Origin: UBA1952 sp965246785
Lineage (GTDB): Bacteria; Bacteroidota; Bacteroidia; Chitinophagales; Chitinophagaceae
DNA: 64,000 nt
Assembly: GCA_965246785.1 (NCBI GenBank)
Contig: CBDFFM010000032.1
Coordinates: 124,001 to 188,000 of the forward strand
Reading direction: 5' to 3'
Shown here: one piece after another, positions 17,570-26,849 of the stretch
Layout: each line of letters opens with the position of its first letter
How positions within the stretch are numbered: the stretch's first letter is position 1
Program-made: the position numbers and the translations under genes
Notes under the pieces: model-generated
The model's database searches: none
Told to the model about the DNA's origin: nothing
The model's input: the letters and a program-made list of their open reading frames with translations, nothing else

Positions 17570-17708
17570 AGGCGGTTTTGAAAAGTAACGGCATTGTAAA
17601 AGGCATATTGCGCGAACTGCCGCCTTTTTTGGAGAACCTTTACATATCGCGGCGAAAGAACCTTATCCGGCGGTAAGCGTTAGACGGGGAACCACGCCCA
17701 TAATCCAC

Positions 17709-18629
17709 ATGAACACAATAGCCATCACCGGCGGCACCGGGTTTGTAGGCCGCCACATCGCCCGCAGGCTTGTAGCAGCCGGGTACGCCGTTACCGTCTT
17801 TACCCGCAAGCCTAAGCCTGCCTCCGGCGGTGTCCGTTACGCCGCGTGGAATCCGGATGGGGAAGAAATGGATGCTGAGGCGCTGCGGGAGGTGGAAGCT
17901 GTCATCCACCTTGCCGGCGCGGGTGTGGCGGAGCATCGCTGGACACCGGCCTACAAGGCTGAAATCATCCGCAGCCGTGTGGATGCCACGCGATTCCTGC
18001 ACCGGCAGCTTGCACAGCATGCGCCAAAGTGCCGGCGCTTTATAGCTTCTTCTGCTACCGGTTATTACGGCCCGGATAGGGGTAATCTGGTGCCTTTTCG
18101 GGAAGATGCACCTCCTTACACCGATTTTCTTGCCGATGTGTGCCGCATGTGGGAGGAAGCAACCTTTTCCGCAGAAGCACAATATGAGACGGTGGCTGCG
18201 CTAAGAACGGGAATCGTGCTGGGGCCGGATGGCGGCGCTTACCCGCAGCTTGCCGGGCCGATGCGGTTTGGCATCATGCCAATCCTCGGCGGAAGCGGTC
18301 GGCAGGTGGTAAGCTGGATTCATGTGGATGATCTCGCGCGGATGTTTATAGATGCAGCCCTGGCTGGAAGCTATGCGGGCGCGTATAATGCCGTAGCACC
18401 GCACCCGGTAACACACCGGGAGCTGATGCGCACTATTGCAAAGGCGCGTGGCGGACTGGCAGTGCCCGCGCCGGTTCCGCCTTTTGTGCTGAATCTGATT
18501 ATGGGCGAGGCGAGCGTAGAGGTGCTGAAAAGCTGCACGGTAAGCGCGGATAAGATTTTGAAGGCGGGATTTGAATTTGCCTTCCCGGAGATTGAGGAGG
18601 CGGTGCGAGCGATTGCAGGGCGGAAGTAG
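17709..18629 (+). CDS. TIGR01777 family SDR epimerase (YfcH-like)
   Basis: 306 residues. NAD(P)-binding GGTGFVGRHIARRL at residues 8-21, then VIHLAGAGVAEHRW, SSATGYYG, and RTGIVLGPDGG. The C-terminal SWIHVDDLARM and DUF1731-like tail (PVPPFVLNLIMGEASVEVLKS) match the family. The reaction is not known; plant and bacterial members are linked to cell division or sugar metabolism without firm evidence. Monocistronic, followed by a membrane protein gene on the same strand 49 bp later. Confidence 0.9.
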   Translation: MNTIAITGGTGFVGRHIARRLVAAGYAVTVFTRKPKPASGGVRYAAWNPDGEEMDAEALREVEAVIHLAGAGVAEHRWTPAYKAEIIRSRVDATRFLHRQLAQHAPKCRRFIASSATGYYGPDRGNLVPFREDAPPYTDFLADVCRMWEEATFSAEAQYETVAALRTGIVLGPDGGAYPQLAGPMRFGIMPILGGSGRQVVSWIHVDDLARMFIDAALAGSYAGAYNAVAPHPVTHRELMRTIAKARGGLAVPAPVPPFVLNLIMGEASVEVLKSCTVSADKILKAGFEFAFPEIEEAVRAIAGRK

Positions 18630-18678
18630 CGCTTTGCATTGCTCTATCAGTAGCTATCTTGCCACGCCTTGCGCCGCC

Positions 18679-20205
18679 ATGCGTTTCTCAGCCCGTTTAC
18701 TTCGCGACAAGGAGCGCATTGTGCGCTTGCTTATTGTTGGTCTTATTGCTGCAGGTGTCCTTATGCGTGCAGCCACATTCCTGCACAACCGCGACCTTAT
18801 CATTGACGAGGCAAACATCGTCAGGAACCTTGCAGAACGCGGATTTGCCGGCCTGTCGGCACCGCTGAGCTATGAGCAATACGCTCCACCGGTTTTTCTG
18901 TGGATAGAAAAGCTTGTCTCGCTCGTTGCCGGGTATGGAGAAGAAGCTATGCGCTTCTATCCGCTGGTGTGCGGGATGGGCGCGATGTTCTTGTTTCCGC
19001 TTGTAGCGCGCAGGCTGATGCGGGATGTGGCGGTATTGTTGCCCTTGGCTTACCTCGCTGCCGGCTTCATATTCATCAGGTATTCGGCAGAGGTGAAACA
19101 GTACATGCCGGATACACTCATTACGCTTCTCCTGCTGTGGCTTGCCCTGCGCTGGGATTTTAACTCCATGCCACGCCGCCGCTTTGTGGTATGTTGGATA
19201 GGGGCAGGCTCCCTGGCCATCTGGTCTTCCATGCCTTCGGTGTTCATCCTGGCCGGTGTAGGATGCTATTATGTCTGGCCGCTGGTACGCGAGCGGCGCT
19301 GGCGGAATTTGAAGCCTATCCTATTCATTGGCGCGGTCTGGGTGGCGCAGTTCGCGCTTTATTACAAGTGCATTCTAAAGGAGCAAATTAATAGTCCTTA
19401 CCTACAAAATTTTCATCATGATTACTTTCTGGACGTCTCAGCAACATCGCTTGCCGTCTGGGAGCATAATTGGGAGCGTATACAAGAACTGCTTGGCGCC
19501 ATTGGCGGCTGGAGCGGTGTGGCCATAGTCGTTAATTTACTCTTGCTCCTTCTTGGCATAACGCAGCTTTTCATACGGAGAGGCCTTGGCGTTACATTAG
19601 TTGCAATGCCGGTAGCACTGGTACTTACAGCCGCCGCCTTACGGCAATTCTCTCTTATTGACCGCGTTGTGCTTTTTATGCTGCCGCTATGGCTTATTCT
19701 TATTGGGCTGGGCTTTGAGCGCCTCTGGCAGTATCGTTGGCGGCCTTTGCAGGCCGCATTGGTGATAGTCGGCGGTTTTAATGTCGTTGCTATGCCGCAC
19801 AATGTGATGCATCCTTACAATAATCAGGAAATCACAAAGGGCATGGCTTGGCTGAACAGCCGCGGTGCACTCGGGGAGCAACTTTATCTGCATGATGCGG
19901 CTGTACCTGCCTATATTTATTACACAGAGCTGCACCCGCAAAAGGCCTGCTGGCAGCCGCTGCTTGGCGCGCATCGCTTAAGTTGGGAAGACGACTATGC
20001 ACGGGTAACAGAACGCGTGCGCGATACGGTTTATCTGCTTACTGCGGGCGGGTTTGAAGGCACGGAGCAGGAACGGCGCTTAGCACAGATGGCAGCGCAC
20101 CTTAGCCTGGCAGCTCAATACCATTACGCAGCCTGCTCGGTGCGCGCTTACGTACCAAAGGCCGCTCAGTTGGCGGCCACCAGCTCAGGCACTACACCGA
20201 ACTGA
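18679..20205 (+). CDS. GT39-like (PMT/ArnT type) membrane glycosyltransferase
   Basis: 508 residues from ATG at 18679; the longer frame starts inside the upstream gene. It has about ten hydrophobic spans and an early acidic pair after the first span (DLIIDEANIVRNLAERG), matching the catalytic loop of GT-C enzymes that use a lipid-linked sugar. The C-terminal 130 residues are soluble and probably periplasmic. Acceptor and donor are unknown. Its 3' end overlaps the convergent DinB-like gene by 40 bp. Confidence 0.75.
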   Translation: MRFSARLLRDKERIVRLLIVGLIAAGVLMRAATFLHNRDLIIDEANIVRNLAERGFAGLSAPLSYEQYAPPVFLWIEKLVSLVAGYGEEAMRFYPLVCGMGAMFLFPLVARRLMRDVAVLLPLAYLAAGFIFIRYSAEVKQYMPDTLITLLLLWLALRWDFNSMPRRRFVVCWIGAGSLAIWSSMPSVFILAGVGCYYVWPLVRERRWRNLKPILFIGAVWVAQFALYYKCILKEQINSPYLQNFHHDYFLDVSATSLAVWEHNWERIQELLGAIGGWSGVAIVVNLLLLLLGITQLFIRRGLGVTLVAMPVALVLTAAALRQFSLIDRVVLFMLPLWLILIGLGFERLWQYRWRPLQAALVIVGGFNVVAMPHNVMHPYNNQEITKGMAWLNSRGALGEQLYLHDAAVPAYIYYTELHPQKACWQPLLGAHRLSWEDDYARVTERVRDTVYLLTAGGFEGTEQERRLAQMAAHLSLAAQYHYAACSVRAYVPKAAQLAATSSGTTPN

Positions 20206-20642
20206 CGCAGATGGTGAACCGCATGTTTATGAAGCAACTGCGTCCATTGCTCAAAGTTTAGGTCGCCGAAGAAGGGGTTTGTAATGGTTTTCTGTTTGTC
20301 CTGCTCAAAAACATCCACGAATTCATTCAATTCCTGCTCCAGTTCGCCAATGGCGTCGTCCACGCTTTCCCAACGGCAGGGTAGCGGTTCCTCGGGCATC
20401 TGCATGTTGACTGTGTTCTCTTTGAACGGCTTATCGCTCATCATAAACGCCTGCATCTTGGGCAGATGCTCAACGGGAGTCACGCAATCTTTCGCATCTC
20501 TGCCGTTGGCAATGCGCAAGGAATCGCTCATGTGCTCAATCATTTGCTGCACATTCATCTTGCCCCAGACGGGCGGTGTCGTCGGGTCAATAGTTGCAAG
20601 CAGGCGGGGAAATTCTACCTGAAGGAATTGCACTTTATCCAT
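20166..20642 (-). CDS. DinB-like / DUF1569 protein
   Basis: 158 residues from ATG at 20642 (MDKVQFLQ). The helical-bundle pattern with KMNVQQMIEHMSDSL and a C-terminal HKHAVHHLRQFGV supplies the histidines expected for the metal site of the DinB superfamily. Members include thiol-dependent hydrolases, but many have no assigned activity. Confidence 0.75.
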   Translation of the reverse strand: MDKVQFLQVEFPRLLATIDPTTPPVWGKMNVQQMIEHMSDSLRIANGRDAKDCVTPVEHLPKMQAFMMSDKPFKENTVNMQMPEEPLPCRWESVDDAIGELEQELNEFVDVFEQDKQKTITNPFFGDLNFEQWTQLLHKHAVHHLRQFGVVPELVAAN

Positions 20643-20825
20643 TGCGCAAAGGTGATGAAAGAATCTTGCCGTAACGGGCGGGCGGAACGCTATTATCAAA
20701 TCATGAAATCATAAAAGGACGTACACATTAACGTTTTAGATGCCTTAAACCCATACCTTCGCGCCGCGTTCGGGAAACGAGTTACGCAAATCACGATTAC
20801 GATACAATTTTAAATACCCATAATA

Positions 20826-22376
20826 ATGGCTAACGACAACACAACCGCCTTCATGGACACCATGGTTGAGGCACAGAAAACGCTTGTAAACAGCGCTGTA
20901 GAAAACACTAAGAAGCTCGCCAACGGCAATACGCTCGTAAACGAGACTATTGAGAAGGGTAGCGAGTGGTACAACAACTGGATTGAAAACCAAAAGAAGG
21001 TTTTCAACCAAACCACAGAGAAGGTTGCTGAAACAACAAACACTGCTAAGAAAAACGCCGGCAACATGACTGAGTTCTTCCAGAACTGGATGAACACACA
21101 AATGAACATGGGCAAGAACCTCTGGGAGACTTCACAAAACTTCATGAAGGACGCTGCCGGCAAGGCAACTACCGGTAATCCAATGGAGCAGGCCACTGCT
21201 ACATTCAATAACTGGATGAGCCAGGCGAACAACATGTTCAGCAATATGAACACTGCCAACACCTGGATGAACAACATGCAGCACTGGAACACGAACAATC
21301 CGTTCTCTATGGACGCGATGAAGAATTCCGGCAATGACATGACTGCTGCCTTCAATCAGTGGTACAACATGCTGAACACCAACTTCAGCGAGTGGCAGGG
21401 CCACCTGCAGAATGGCACCACGCAGGATGCCTTCCGCAACATGCTGAACAGCACTGAAGGCTACACACGTTTCTACCAGATGTGGGCGCCAATGTGGAAG
21501 AGCATCCAGGAAAAAACCTTCAACACAGAAATGTACAAGAACATGGTAAGCCCTGAAGCTTATCAGCAGTTCATGGACAAGTTCTTCGGCTTCCTGCCAG
21601 AAGGTACGCGCAGCTACATGCAACAGATGACTACGATGATGCAGAACGGCGCCAAGCAATTCGGCACTACCGGCATCAGCGGTTTCAATCAAATGAAGCA
21701 GGCGTTCTCTTCCATGCCCGGCATGAGCGGCACAGAAGGCTTCACCAACATGCTGAACATGTATCAGCAGGCGCAATCCATGATGCAGAACGCTGTATCT
21801 CCGATGGCCAAGATGATGACGCCTAACCAGCACACAAAGAGCATCGCTGAATGGCAGGATATCGCCGACCGCACCATGGTGTATAACATCAAGAACGCGC
21901 AGATGCAGTACATGATGTACACGCAAGGCACGAAGGTGATGGACGCACTCGCTGAAAGCGTAATGCACAAGCTGGAAGCCGGCGAAGAAGTAAAGAGCAT
22001 GATGTCCCTTTACCAGGACTGGATGAGCATCTCTGACAAGACGTTTGTATCCCTCTTTGAAAGCGACGAGTACAGCCAGCTGATGGCTGAAGTAAGCGCC
22101 CTCCAGCTGAAGCTCCGCAAGGACATGGAAGCGCAAATGGAGAAAGGGCTCGCAGGCATCCCGGTTGCTACACGCACTGAGCTGGACGAGCTGTATAAGA
22201 CCATCTACGACCTGAAGAAGGAAGTACGTCAGCTCAGCCGCATGCTGGAAATTGACGGCGGTGTTGCTGCAACAGAAGTGAACACAACCTTCGCTACAGA
22301 AACTCCGGAAATTCACGTAACAAATGAAGAAATGCCAGCTTCGCCTAAGGCTAACGGCCGCGGCAAGAAAGCTTAA
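20826..22376 (+). CDS. PhaE-like PHA synthase subunit / phasin-type protein
   Basis: 516 residues, rich in Met, Asn and Gln. The C-terminal 90 residues (FVSLFESDEYSQLMAEVSAL, then IPVATRTELDELYKTIYDLK) match the PhaE family of class III polyhydroxyalkanoate synthases. The N-terminal 120 residues look like a phasin helix bundle (WYNNWIENQKKVFNQTTEKV). The middle is low-complexity and methionine-rich. No phaC lies in this window, so it either works with a distant synthase or acts as a granule protein. A strong terminator follows. Confidence 0.7.
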   Translation: MANDNTTAFMDTMVEAQKTLVNSAVENTKKLANGNTLVNETIEKGSEWYNNWIENQKKVFNQTTEKVAETTNTAKKNAGNMTEFFQNWMNTQMNMGKNLWETSQNFMKDAAGKATTGNPMEQATATFNNWMSQANNMFSNMNTANTWMNNMQHWNTNNPFSMDAMKNSGNDMTAAFNQWYNMLNTNFSEWQGHLQNGTTQDAFRNMLNSTEGYTRFYQMWAPMWKSIQEKTFNTEMYKNMVSPEAYQQFMDKFFGFLPEGTRSYMQQMTTMMQNGAKQFGTTGISGFNQMKQAFSSMPGMSGTEGFTNMLNMYQQAQSMMQNAVSPMAKMMTPNQHTKSIAEWQDIADRTMVYNIKNAQMQYMMYTQGTKVMDALAESVMHKLEAGEEVKSMMSLYQDWMSISDKTFVSLFESDEYSQLMAEVSALQLKLRKDMEAQMEKGLAGIPVATRTELDELYKTIYDLKKEVRQLSRMLEIDGGVAATEVNTTFATETPEIHVTNEEMPASPKANGRGKKA

Positions 22377-22394
22377 TTCTAATTATTGACTTTT

Positions 22395-22424
22395 GAAAAG
22401 GCTGCCCTCATGGGCAGCCTTTTC
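22395..22424. terminator. Bidirectional intrinsic terminator
   Basis: Stem GAAAAGGCTGCCC / GGGCAGCCTTTTC with loop TCAT, between convergent genes. Confidence 0.85.
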
Positions 22425-22432
22425 TTTTGACA

Positions 22433-23278
22433 CTATTTTGCCGCACGTAGCATCCTTGGTGCGCCATGAATATCTTCCCGGAGCGTAGCCGAAAAGTAGC
22501 CATGGCTACAAAAAAGCTCGGCAGTTTGCACTGCATAGTCCCGATGAAGCTCGCAGAAGATAGCGCCGCCATCCGCAAGATGCGTCCGCCCAAAAGCCGC
22601 AATCTCCCGGTAAAAAAGCAGCGGGTCGGCACCGGGCACAAACAGCGCGGTTGCCGGCTCATGGTCGCGCACATTCCGGTGCAAACTATCGGCTTCGGTC
22701 AGCGGTATATAAGGCGGATTAGAGACGATAACATCAAACTTCGGCAGGGCATCGCGGCTTTGAGCATTTAGAAAGTCAAGCTGCTGAGCAGCCACCTCAG
22801 CGCCAAGCTGCTGAGCATTCTGACGCGCGATGGCAAGTGCCTCCGGGCTAACATCAATCACCGTTACCTCGCAGTCCGGCAGCGCAAGTTTTAAACTCAC
22901 AGCAATGCATCCGCTTCCGGTTCCAATGTCTAAAATGGACTTCGGCCTTGCAGTGGAGATTATCCATTCCACCAGCTCCTCCGTTTCAGGGCGCGGAATA
23001 AGCACGGCAGGCGAGACAAGAAACCTTCTTCCCAAAAAGAATGCTTTTCCGGTTACGTACTGCAAAGGCTGGCCGCCCAATAGTGCCGCCTTTGCGCCTG
23101 CGTACGCTTCATATTGCGCTTCAGATAGCAAGAGGTATTTTTGCGATAAGCGTTGAAGCCCTGTCAAGCTGGTTACGTGCTCCAAAGCGCCGTGTGCAAT
23201 CGCCGCCGCCTCGCCCTCGTCATACAAGGCAGTCAAAGCACTTCGCAAGTCATAGTAGGCCGCGCCAATCGTCCGCAT
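22433..23278 (-). CDS. prmC: Release factor glutamine methyltransferase
   Basis: 281 residues. Methylates the GGQ glutamine of RF1 and RF2. The SAM motif LDIGTGSGCIAVSL lies near residue 117 and the catalytic NPPY motif in VSNPPYIP near 186. The N-terminal helical domain ends in QPLQYVTGKAFFLGRRF, also characteristic. It is divergent from ribD across 35 bp. Confidence 0.95.
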   Translation of the reverse strand: MRTIGAAYYDLRSALTALYDEGEAAAIAHGALEHVTSLTGLQRLSQKYLLLSEAQYEAYAGAKAALLGGQPLQYVTGKAFFLGRRFLVSPAVLIPRPETEELVEWIISTARPKSILDIGTGSGCIAVSLKLALPDCEVTVIDVSPEALAIARQNAQQLGAEVAAQQLDFLNAQSRDALPKFDVIVSNPPYIPLTEADSLHRNVRDHEPATALFVPGADPLLFYREIAAFGRTHLADGGAIFCELHRDYAVQTAELFCSHGYFSATLREDIHGAPRMLRAAK

Positions 23279-23298
23279 AGCAGCAAAGATGCGGATGC

Positions 23299-23306
23299 TA
23301 TTTTTG
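23299..23306 (+). promoter_or_regulatory. Promoter -7 box of ribD
   Basis: TATTTTTG, exact consensus, ends 7 bp before the ribD ATG, which again points to a near-leaderless transcript. No FMN riboswitch fits in the 35-bp gap. Confidence 0.5.
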
Positions 23307-23313
23307 ACCCCTC

Positions 23314-24378
23314 ATGCAGGACGAATATTTCATGCGCCGAGCCATTGCCCTTGCCCATCGCGGCAGCGGCTATGTCTCGCCCAACCCGATGGTCGGCGCG
23401 GTGCTGGTACACAATGGCCGCATCATTGGCGAAGGCTGGCACGCCTGCTACGGCGATGTCCATGCAGAAGTCGCTTGCCTGCAATCCGTCGGGCAGGCTG
23501 ACAATCACCTCATTCCGCAAAGCACGATGTACGTAACGCTGGAGCCTTGTGCGCACCAAGGTAAGCAACCACCCTGCGCTCAATGGCTCGTACAGGAGGG
23601 CATCAGGCGCGTCGTAATCAGTGCAGAAGACCCTTTCCCACAGGTGGCAGGCCGTGGCGTCAGCATTTTAAATGAAGCCGGCATTGAAGTAACGCCCGGC
23701 TGCCTTAAAGAAGAAGCCCGCTGGCTGACGCGCCGTTTCCTTTCCGTTCATGAATCGGCCCGCCCCTACATCATCCTCAAATGGGCGCAAAGCGCAGATG
23801 GCTACATGGCTCCTGCGGATGGCAGCCGCGTTCAATTAAGCAATCATTTCAGCCAGACGCTCGTACACCGCTGGCGCACCGAAGAGTCTGCAATCATGGT
23901 CGGCTATAACACGGCCCTCGCCGATAATCCACAGCTAACCGCCCGCCTTTGGGAAGGGCCGCAGCCGCTGCGCGTTGTTTTAGACAAAGAGTTGAAGCTG
24001 CCGGAATCGCATCATCTCTTAGATGATTCTATGCCTACGTGGATTGTAAATGAGGAAGAGCGGACAGCCACAACAAGCCGCGTCCGACTCCGCTTTGATG
24101 AATCGCTATTGCCCGCCTTACTGGAACGGCTCAAAGCGCAAGGAAAGAATTCACTTTTTGTAGAAGGCGGCGCGCAACTGATCAACAGCTTTATCGCCGC
24201 AGGCCTTTGGGATGAAGCGCGCGTCTTTACAACGCCAAAAACTTTAGGTGACGGCATCCCTGCGCCAATAGTAAAAGGAGCAAGGCTCGCAAGCGATAGC
24301 GCTGTTGGCGATGATGCGCTCCGGCTTTGGCAGCCGCTCAGCCGCCGCTATCCGTATCCCGCTGGCGCAATTTTCTAA
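23314..24378 (+). CDS. ribD: Bifunctional riboflavin biosynthesis protein RibD
   Basis: 354 residues. The N-terminal deaminase has the zinc motifs HAEVACLQ near residue 50 and EPCAHQGKQPPC near 77. The C-terminal reductase (residues 150-354) has ILKWAQSADGYMA and FVEGGAQLINSF. It deaminates and reduces the pyrimidine intermediate of riboflavin synthesis. The other rib genes are not in the window. It is followed by a transporter gene after 15 bp. Confidence 0.95.
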   Translation: MQDEYFMRRAIALAHRGSGYVSPNPMVGAVLVHNGRIIGEGWHACYGDVHAEVACLQSVGQADNHLIPQSTMYVTLEPCAHQGKQPPCAQWLVQEGIRRVVISAEDPFPQVAGRGVSILNEAGIEVTPGCLKEEARWLTRRFLSVHESARPYIILKWAQSADGYMAPADGSRVQLSNHFSQTLVHRWRTEESAIMVGYNTALADNPQLTARLWEGPQPLRVVLDKELKLPESHHLLDDSMPTWIVNEEERTATTSRVRLRFDESLLPALLERLKAQGKNSLFVEGGAQLINSFIAAGLWDEARVFTTPKTLGDGIPAPIVKGARLASDSAVGDDALRLWQPLSRRYPYPAGAIF

Positions 24379-24393
24379 AGGCTGAAGTATTCT

Positions 24394-25290
24394 ATGCTTT
24401 ATCTCCTGCTTACGGTTGCGCTCAATGCTTACCTCATTGTAGCGTTCAAGGTTTTTGAACGATATAAGGTGGACAACCTGCAGGCCATCGTCGCCAACTA
24501 TTGGGTGTGCGTAGCTACCGGCAGCATGTTCATAGGCCACTTCCCAATAGGCGCGCAAAGCGCGGAGCAGCCGTGGATTTGGTGGGCGCTGACGATGGGC
24601 GGAGCCTTTATCGGCATCTTCAACCTCATTGCGTATTGCACGAAAGAAGACGGCATAACCACCACGACCATTGCCAATAAGCTAAGCATGGTAATTGCTG
24701 TAGCCTTTGCGTTGTGGTTGTACGGCGATAAGATGTCCTTAAGCAAAGGCATCGGCATTTTGCTCGCTGCGCCCGCAGTTTATCTAAGCAGCAAGACGAA
24801 AGAGGGAGATAGCGGCAAGAAGCAAAACCTCTGGCTGGCGGCGCTGCTGTTTGTAGCAAGCGGCTTACTGGATACGCTCGTGAATTACATCGCGCACGAA
24901 TACTTCACCACCGACAATCCGAAAGCGGATGAGCAGGGGCAATCCGTTTATGTTGTTCACGCTTTTACTTCGGCAGCGGTCATCGGCACGCTCCTCGTAA
25001 GCTATCTGCTGCTGACCGGGCGCAAGCAGTTTGCCGTAAAGAATCTTGTAGCCGGAATCGCTCTAGGCATCCCGAATTTCTTCTCCATCTACTTCCTGCT
25101 TCGCCTGCTGCAAACGGGTTTTTTACCCGGCTCTGCTGCTATCCCTGTAAACAACATCGGCATCGTGCTGCTTGCTTCGCTGACCGCCATTTTCTTTTTT
25201 GGAGAAAAGGCTGGTAAGGCGCGCATCATCGGAATGGTGCTGTCTGTCGCAGCCATCCTCCTCATCATGCTTTCCGACCACCATGCCTGA
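24394..25290 (+). CDS. EamA/DMT family transporter
   Basis: 298 residues with about ten membrane spans arranged as two EamA-like repeats. The start of the first repeat is YLLLTVALNAYLIVAFKVFE and the second begins near residue 150 (LWLAALLFVASGLLDTLVNY). Substrate unknown. It overlaps the IMPACT-family gene by 8 bp and follows ribD closely, so ribD, this gene, IMPACT and queG look like one transcription unit. Confidence 0.85.
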   Translation: MLYLLLTVALNAYLIVAFKVFERYKVDNLQAIVANYWVCVATGSMFIGHFPIGAQSAEQPWIWWALTMGGAFIGIFNLIAYCTKEDGITTTTIANKLSMVIAVAFALWLYGDKMSLSKGIGILLAAPAVYLSSKTKEGDSGKKQNLWLAALLFVASGLLDTLVNYIAHEYFTTDNPKADEQGQSVYVVHAFTSAAVIGTLLVSYLLLTGRKQFAVKNLVAGIALGIPNFFSIYFLLRLLQTGFLPGSAAIPVNNIGIVLLASLTAIFFFGEKAGKARIIGMVLSVAAILLIMLSDHHA

Positions 25291-25882
25291 GCCGCGCAAG
25301 TATAAAACCATCGCCGCGCCGACAACCGCCGAGCTGCGCGACAGGGGCAGCAGGTTTCTGGCTTTTGCCTTTCCGGTAAATAGCGTGGAGGAAGTCAAGG
25401 CGCATCACAAAGCACTCAAAGCGGAGCATCCCAAGGCGAATCATCATTGCGTAGCGTACCGCATCGGCCACGACGGCACCCAATACCGCGCAAGCGACGA
25501 CGGCGAGCCATCCGGCAGCGCCGGCCGCCCGATGCTGGGCGCCATTGACAGCGCCGGGCTGACGAATGTGGTGGTAATTGTCGTACGCTACTTCGGTGGC
25601 ACCTTGCTGGGCGTTCCCGGGTTGATTGCAGCTTACGGCGGTGTGGCAGCTGATGCATTAAAGGCAGCAATGATTACCGAACATTGGATAGAAAGAGAAG
25701 TCGTCGTAGAATGTGACTACGCTAACCTTGGCGAAGTGCTGCACATATTGCGCAGGCATGAGGCGAGCATCGGCAGGCAGGATATGCAGCTTTTTTGCAC
25801 CGTCAGCGCTGGCATTCCATTACATACTGCCGACGCTTGTGTGGCGCAGCTTTCGGAAATTCGTGGTGTCAGCGTCCGATAG
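25283..25882 (+). CDS. IMPACT / YigZ family protein
   Basis: 199 residues from ATG at 25283. The family core is clear: AHHKALKAEHPKANHHCVAY, then DDGEPSGSAGRPML and VVIVVRYFGGTLLGVPGLI. The C-terminal DUF1949-like domain is present. The related eukaryotic IMPACT regulates GCN2; the bacterial role is unclear but is thought to touch translation. Confidence 0.9.
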   Translation: MPEPRKYKTIAAPTTAELRDRGSRFLAFAFPVNSVEEVKAHHKALKAEHPKANHHCVAYRIGHDGTQYRASDDGEPSGSAGRPMLGAIDSAGLTNVVVIVVRYFGGTLLGVPGLIAAYGGVAADALKAAMITEHWIEREVVVECDYANLGEVLHILRRHEASIGRQDMQLFCTVSAGIPLHTADACVAQLSEIRGVSVR

Positions 25883-25916
25883 ACCTTCCCCGTCTCTGCG
25901 GCCTGGAAGGTTAGCC

Positions 25917-26846
25917 ATGTCATCTCCCGAAAAAAACGCGGTCCTCATCAAAGCCGAAGCCCTGCGTCTCGGTTTCATGGGCTGCCGTATTGCGAAAGCG
26001 GAGCGGCTGGAGGATGACGCGCGGCGTTTGGAGACCTGGCTGAGCAAAGGATACAACGGCACGATGCAATACATGGAGCGCCATTTTGACCTCCGCATTG
26101 ACCCGGATAAGCTGGTGCCCGGCGCAAAGTCCGTCATCACGCTGCTGATGAATTATTTTCCGGCGGAAGAACAGCAGCCGGATGCGCCGCGCATTGCGAA
26201 GTATGCCTGGGGACAGGATTACCATGACGTCATCCGCGCAAAGCTGAATGAGCTGCTGGCCTATATGCGGGCGACAATCGGCGAGGTGCAGGGCCGCGGC
26301 TTCGTGGATTCCGCGCCGGTACTGGAACGTAGCTGGGCAGTGCGCAGCGGCCTCGGCTGGATTGGGAAGAACGGCAACCTGCTAAACAAATCCTACGGCT
26401 CCTTCTTCTTCATAGCCACGCTCATTACCGACTTGGAGCTGACGCCGGATGCGCCATTCACAACAGACCATTGCGGCACCTGCACCCGCTGCATAGACGC
26501 CTGCCCGACAGACGCAATAGTTTCACCGACAGTCGTAGATGCTACCAAGTGCATCTCTTACCTCACCATTGAGCTAAAAGACGCCCTGATGCCTTCCGGC
26601 TTTGAGCAGCGCGATGATAACTGGATGTTCGGTTGCGACGTTTGTCAGGATGTTTGTCCATGGAATCGCTTTTCTGTTGCGCACAATGAAGATGCATTTA
26701 AGCCGCTGCCGGAAGTGCTGAATCTTTCCACTCTGGAATGGAGCCAACTTACTGAAGATGCATTTCGGACGGCATTTAAAGGCTCGCCGATTAAGCGTGC
26801 GAAGTGGAGTGGGGTGGTGCGGAACCTGAAGGCGATTAGCAAATAG
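25917..26846 (+). CDS. queG: Epoxyqueuosine reductase QueG
   Basis: 309 residues from ATG at 25917. Performs the last step of queuosine synthesis in tRNA. DUF1730 region with RIAKYAWGQDYHDVI, catalytic aspartate context GFVDSAPVLERSWAVRSGLG, and two 4Fe-4S motifs CGTCTRCIDACP and CDVCQDVCPW. The last 45 codons are repeated in diverged form at 29562-29696. The stop lies 3 bp from the convergent T9SS gene. Confidence 0.95.
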   Translation: MSSPEKNAVLIKAEALRLGFMGCRIAKAERLEDDARRLETWLSKGYNGTMQYMERHFDLRIDPDKLVPGAKSVITLLMNYFPAEEQQPDAPRIAKYAWGQDYHDVIRAKLNELLAYMRATIGEVQGRGFVDSAPVLERSWAVRSGLGWIGKNGNLLNKSYGSFFFIATLITDLELTPDAPFTTDHCGTCTRCIDACPTDAIVSPTVVDATKCISYLTIELKDALMPSGFEQRDDNWMFGCDVCQDVCPWNRFSVAHNEDAFKPLPEVLNLSTLEWSQLTEDAFRTAFKGSPIKRAKWSGVVRNLKAISK

Positions 26847-26849
26847 CGG

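Noticed and set aside
21132..22316. 394-codon open frame opposite the PhaE-like gene
   Set aside because: A shadow frame rich in His, Val and Leu caused by the Met/Asn/Gln-rich coding strand.
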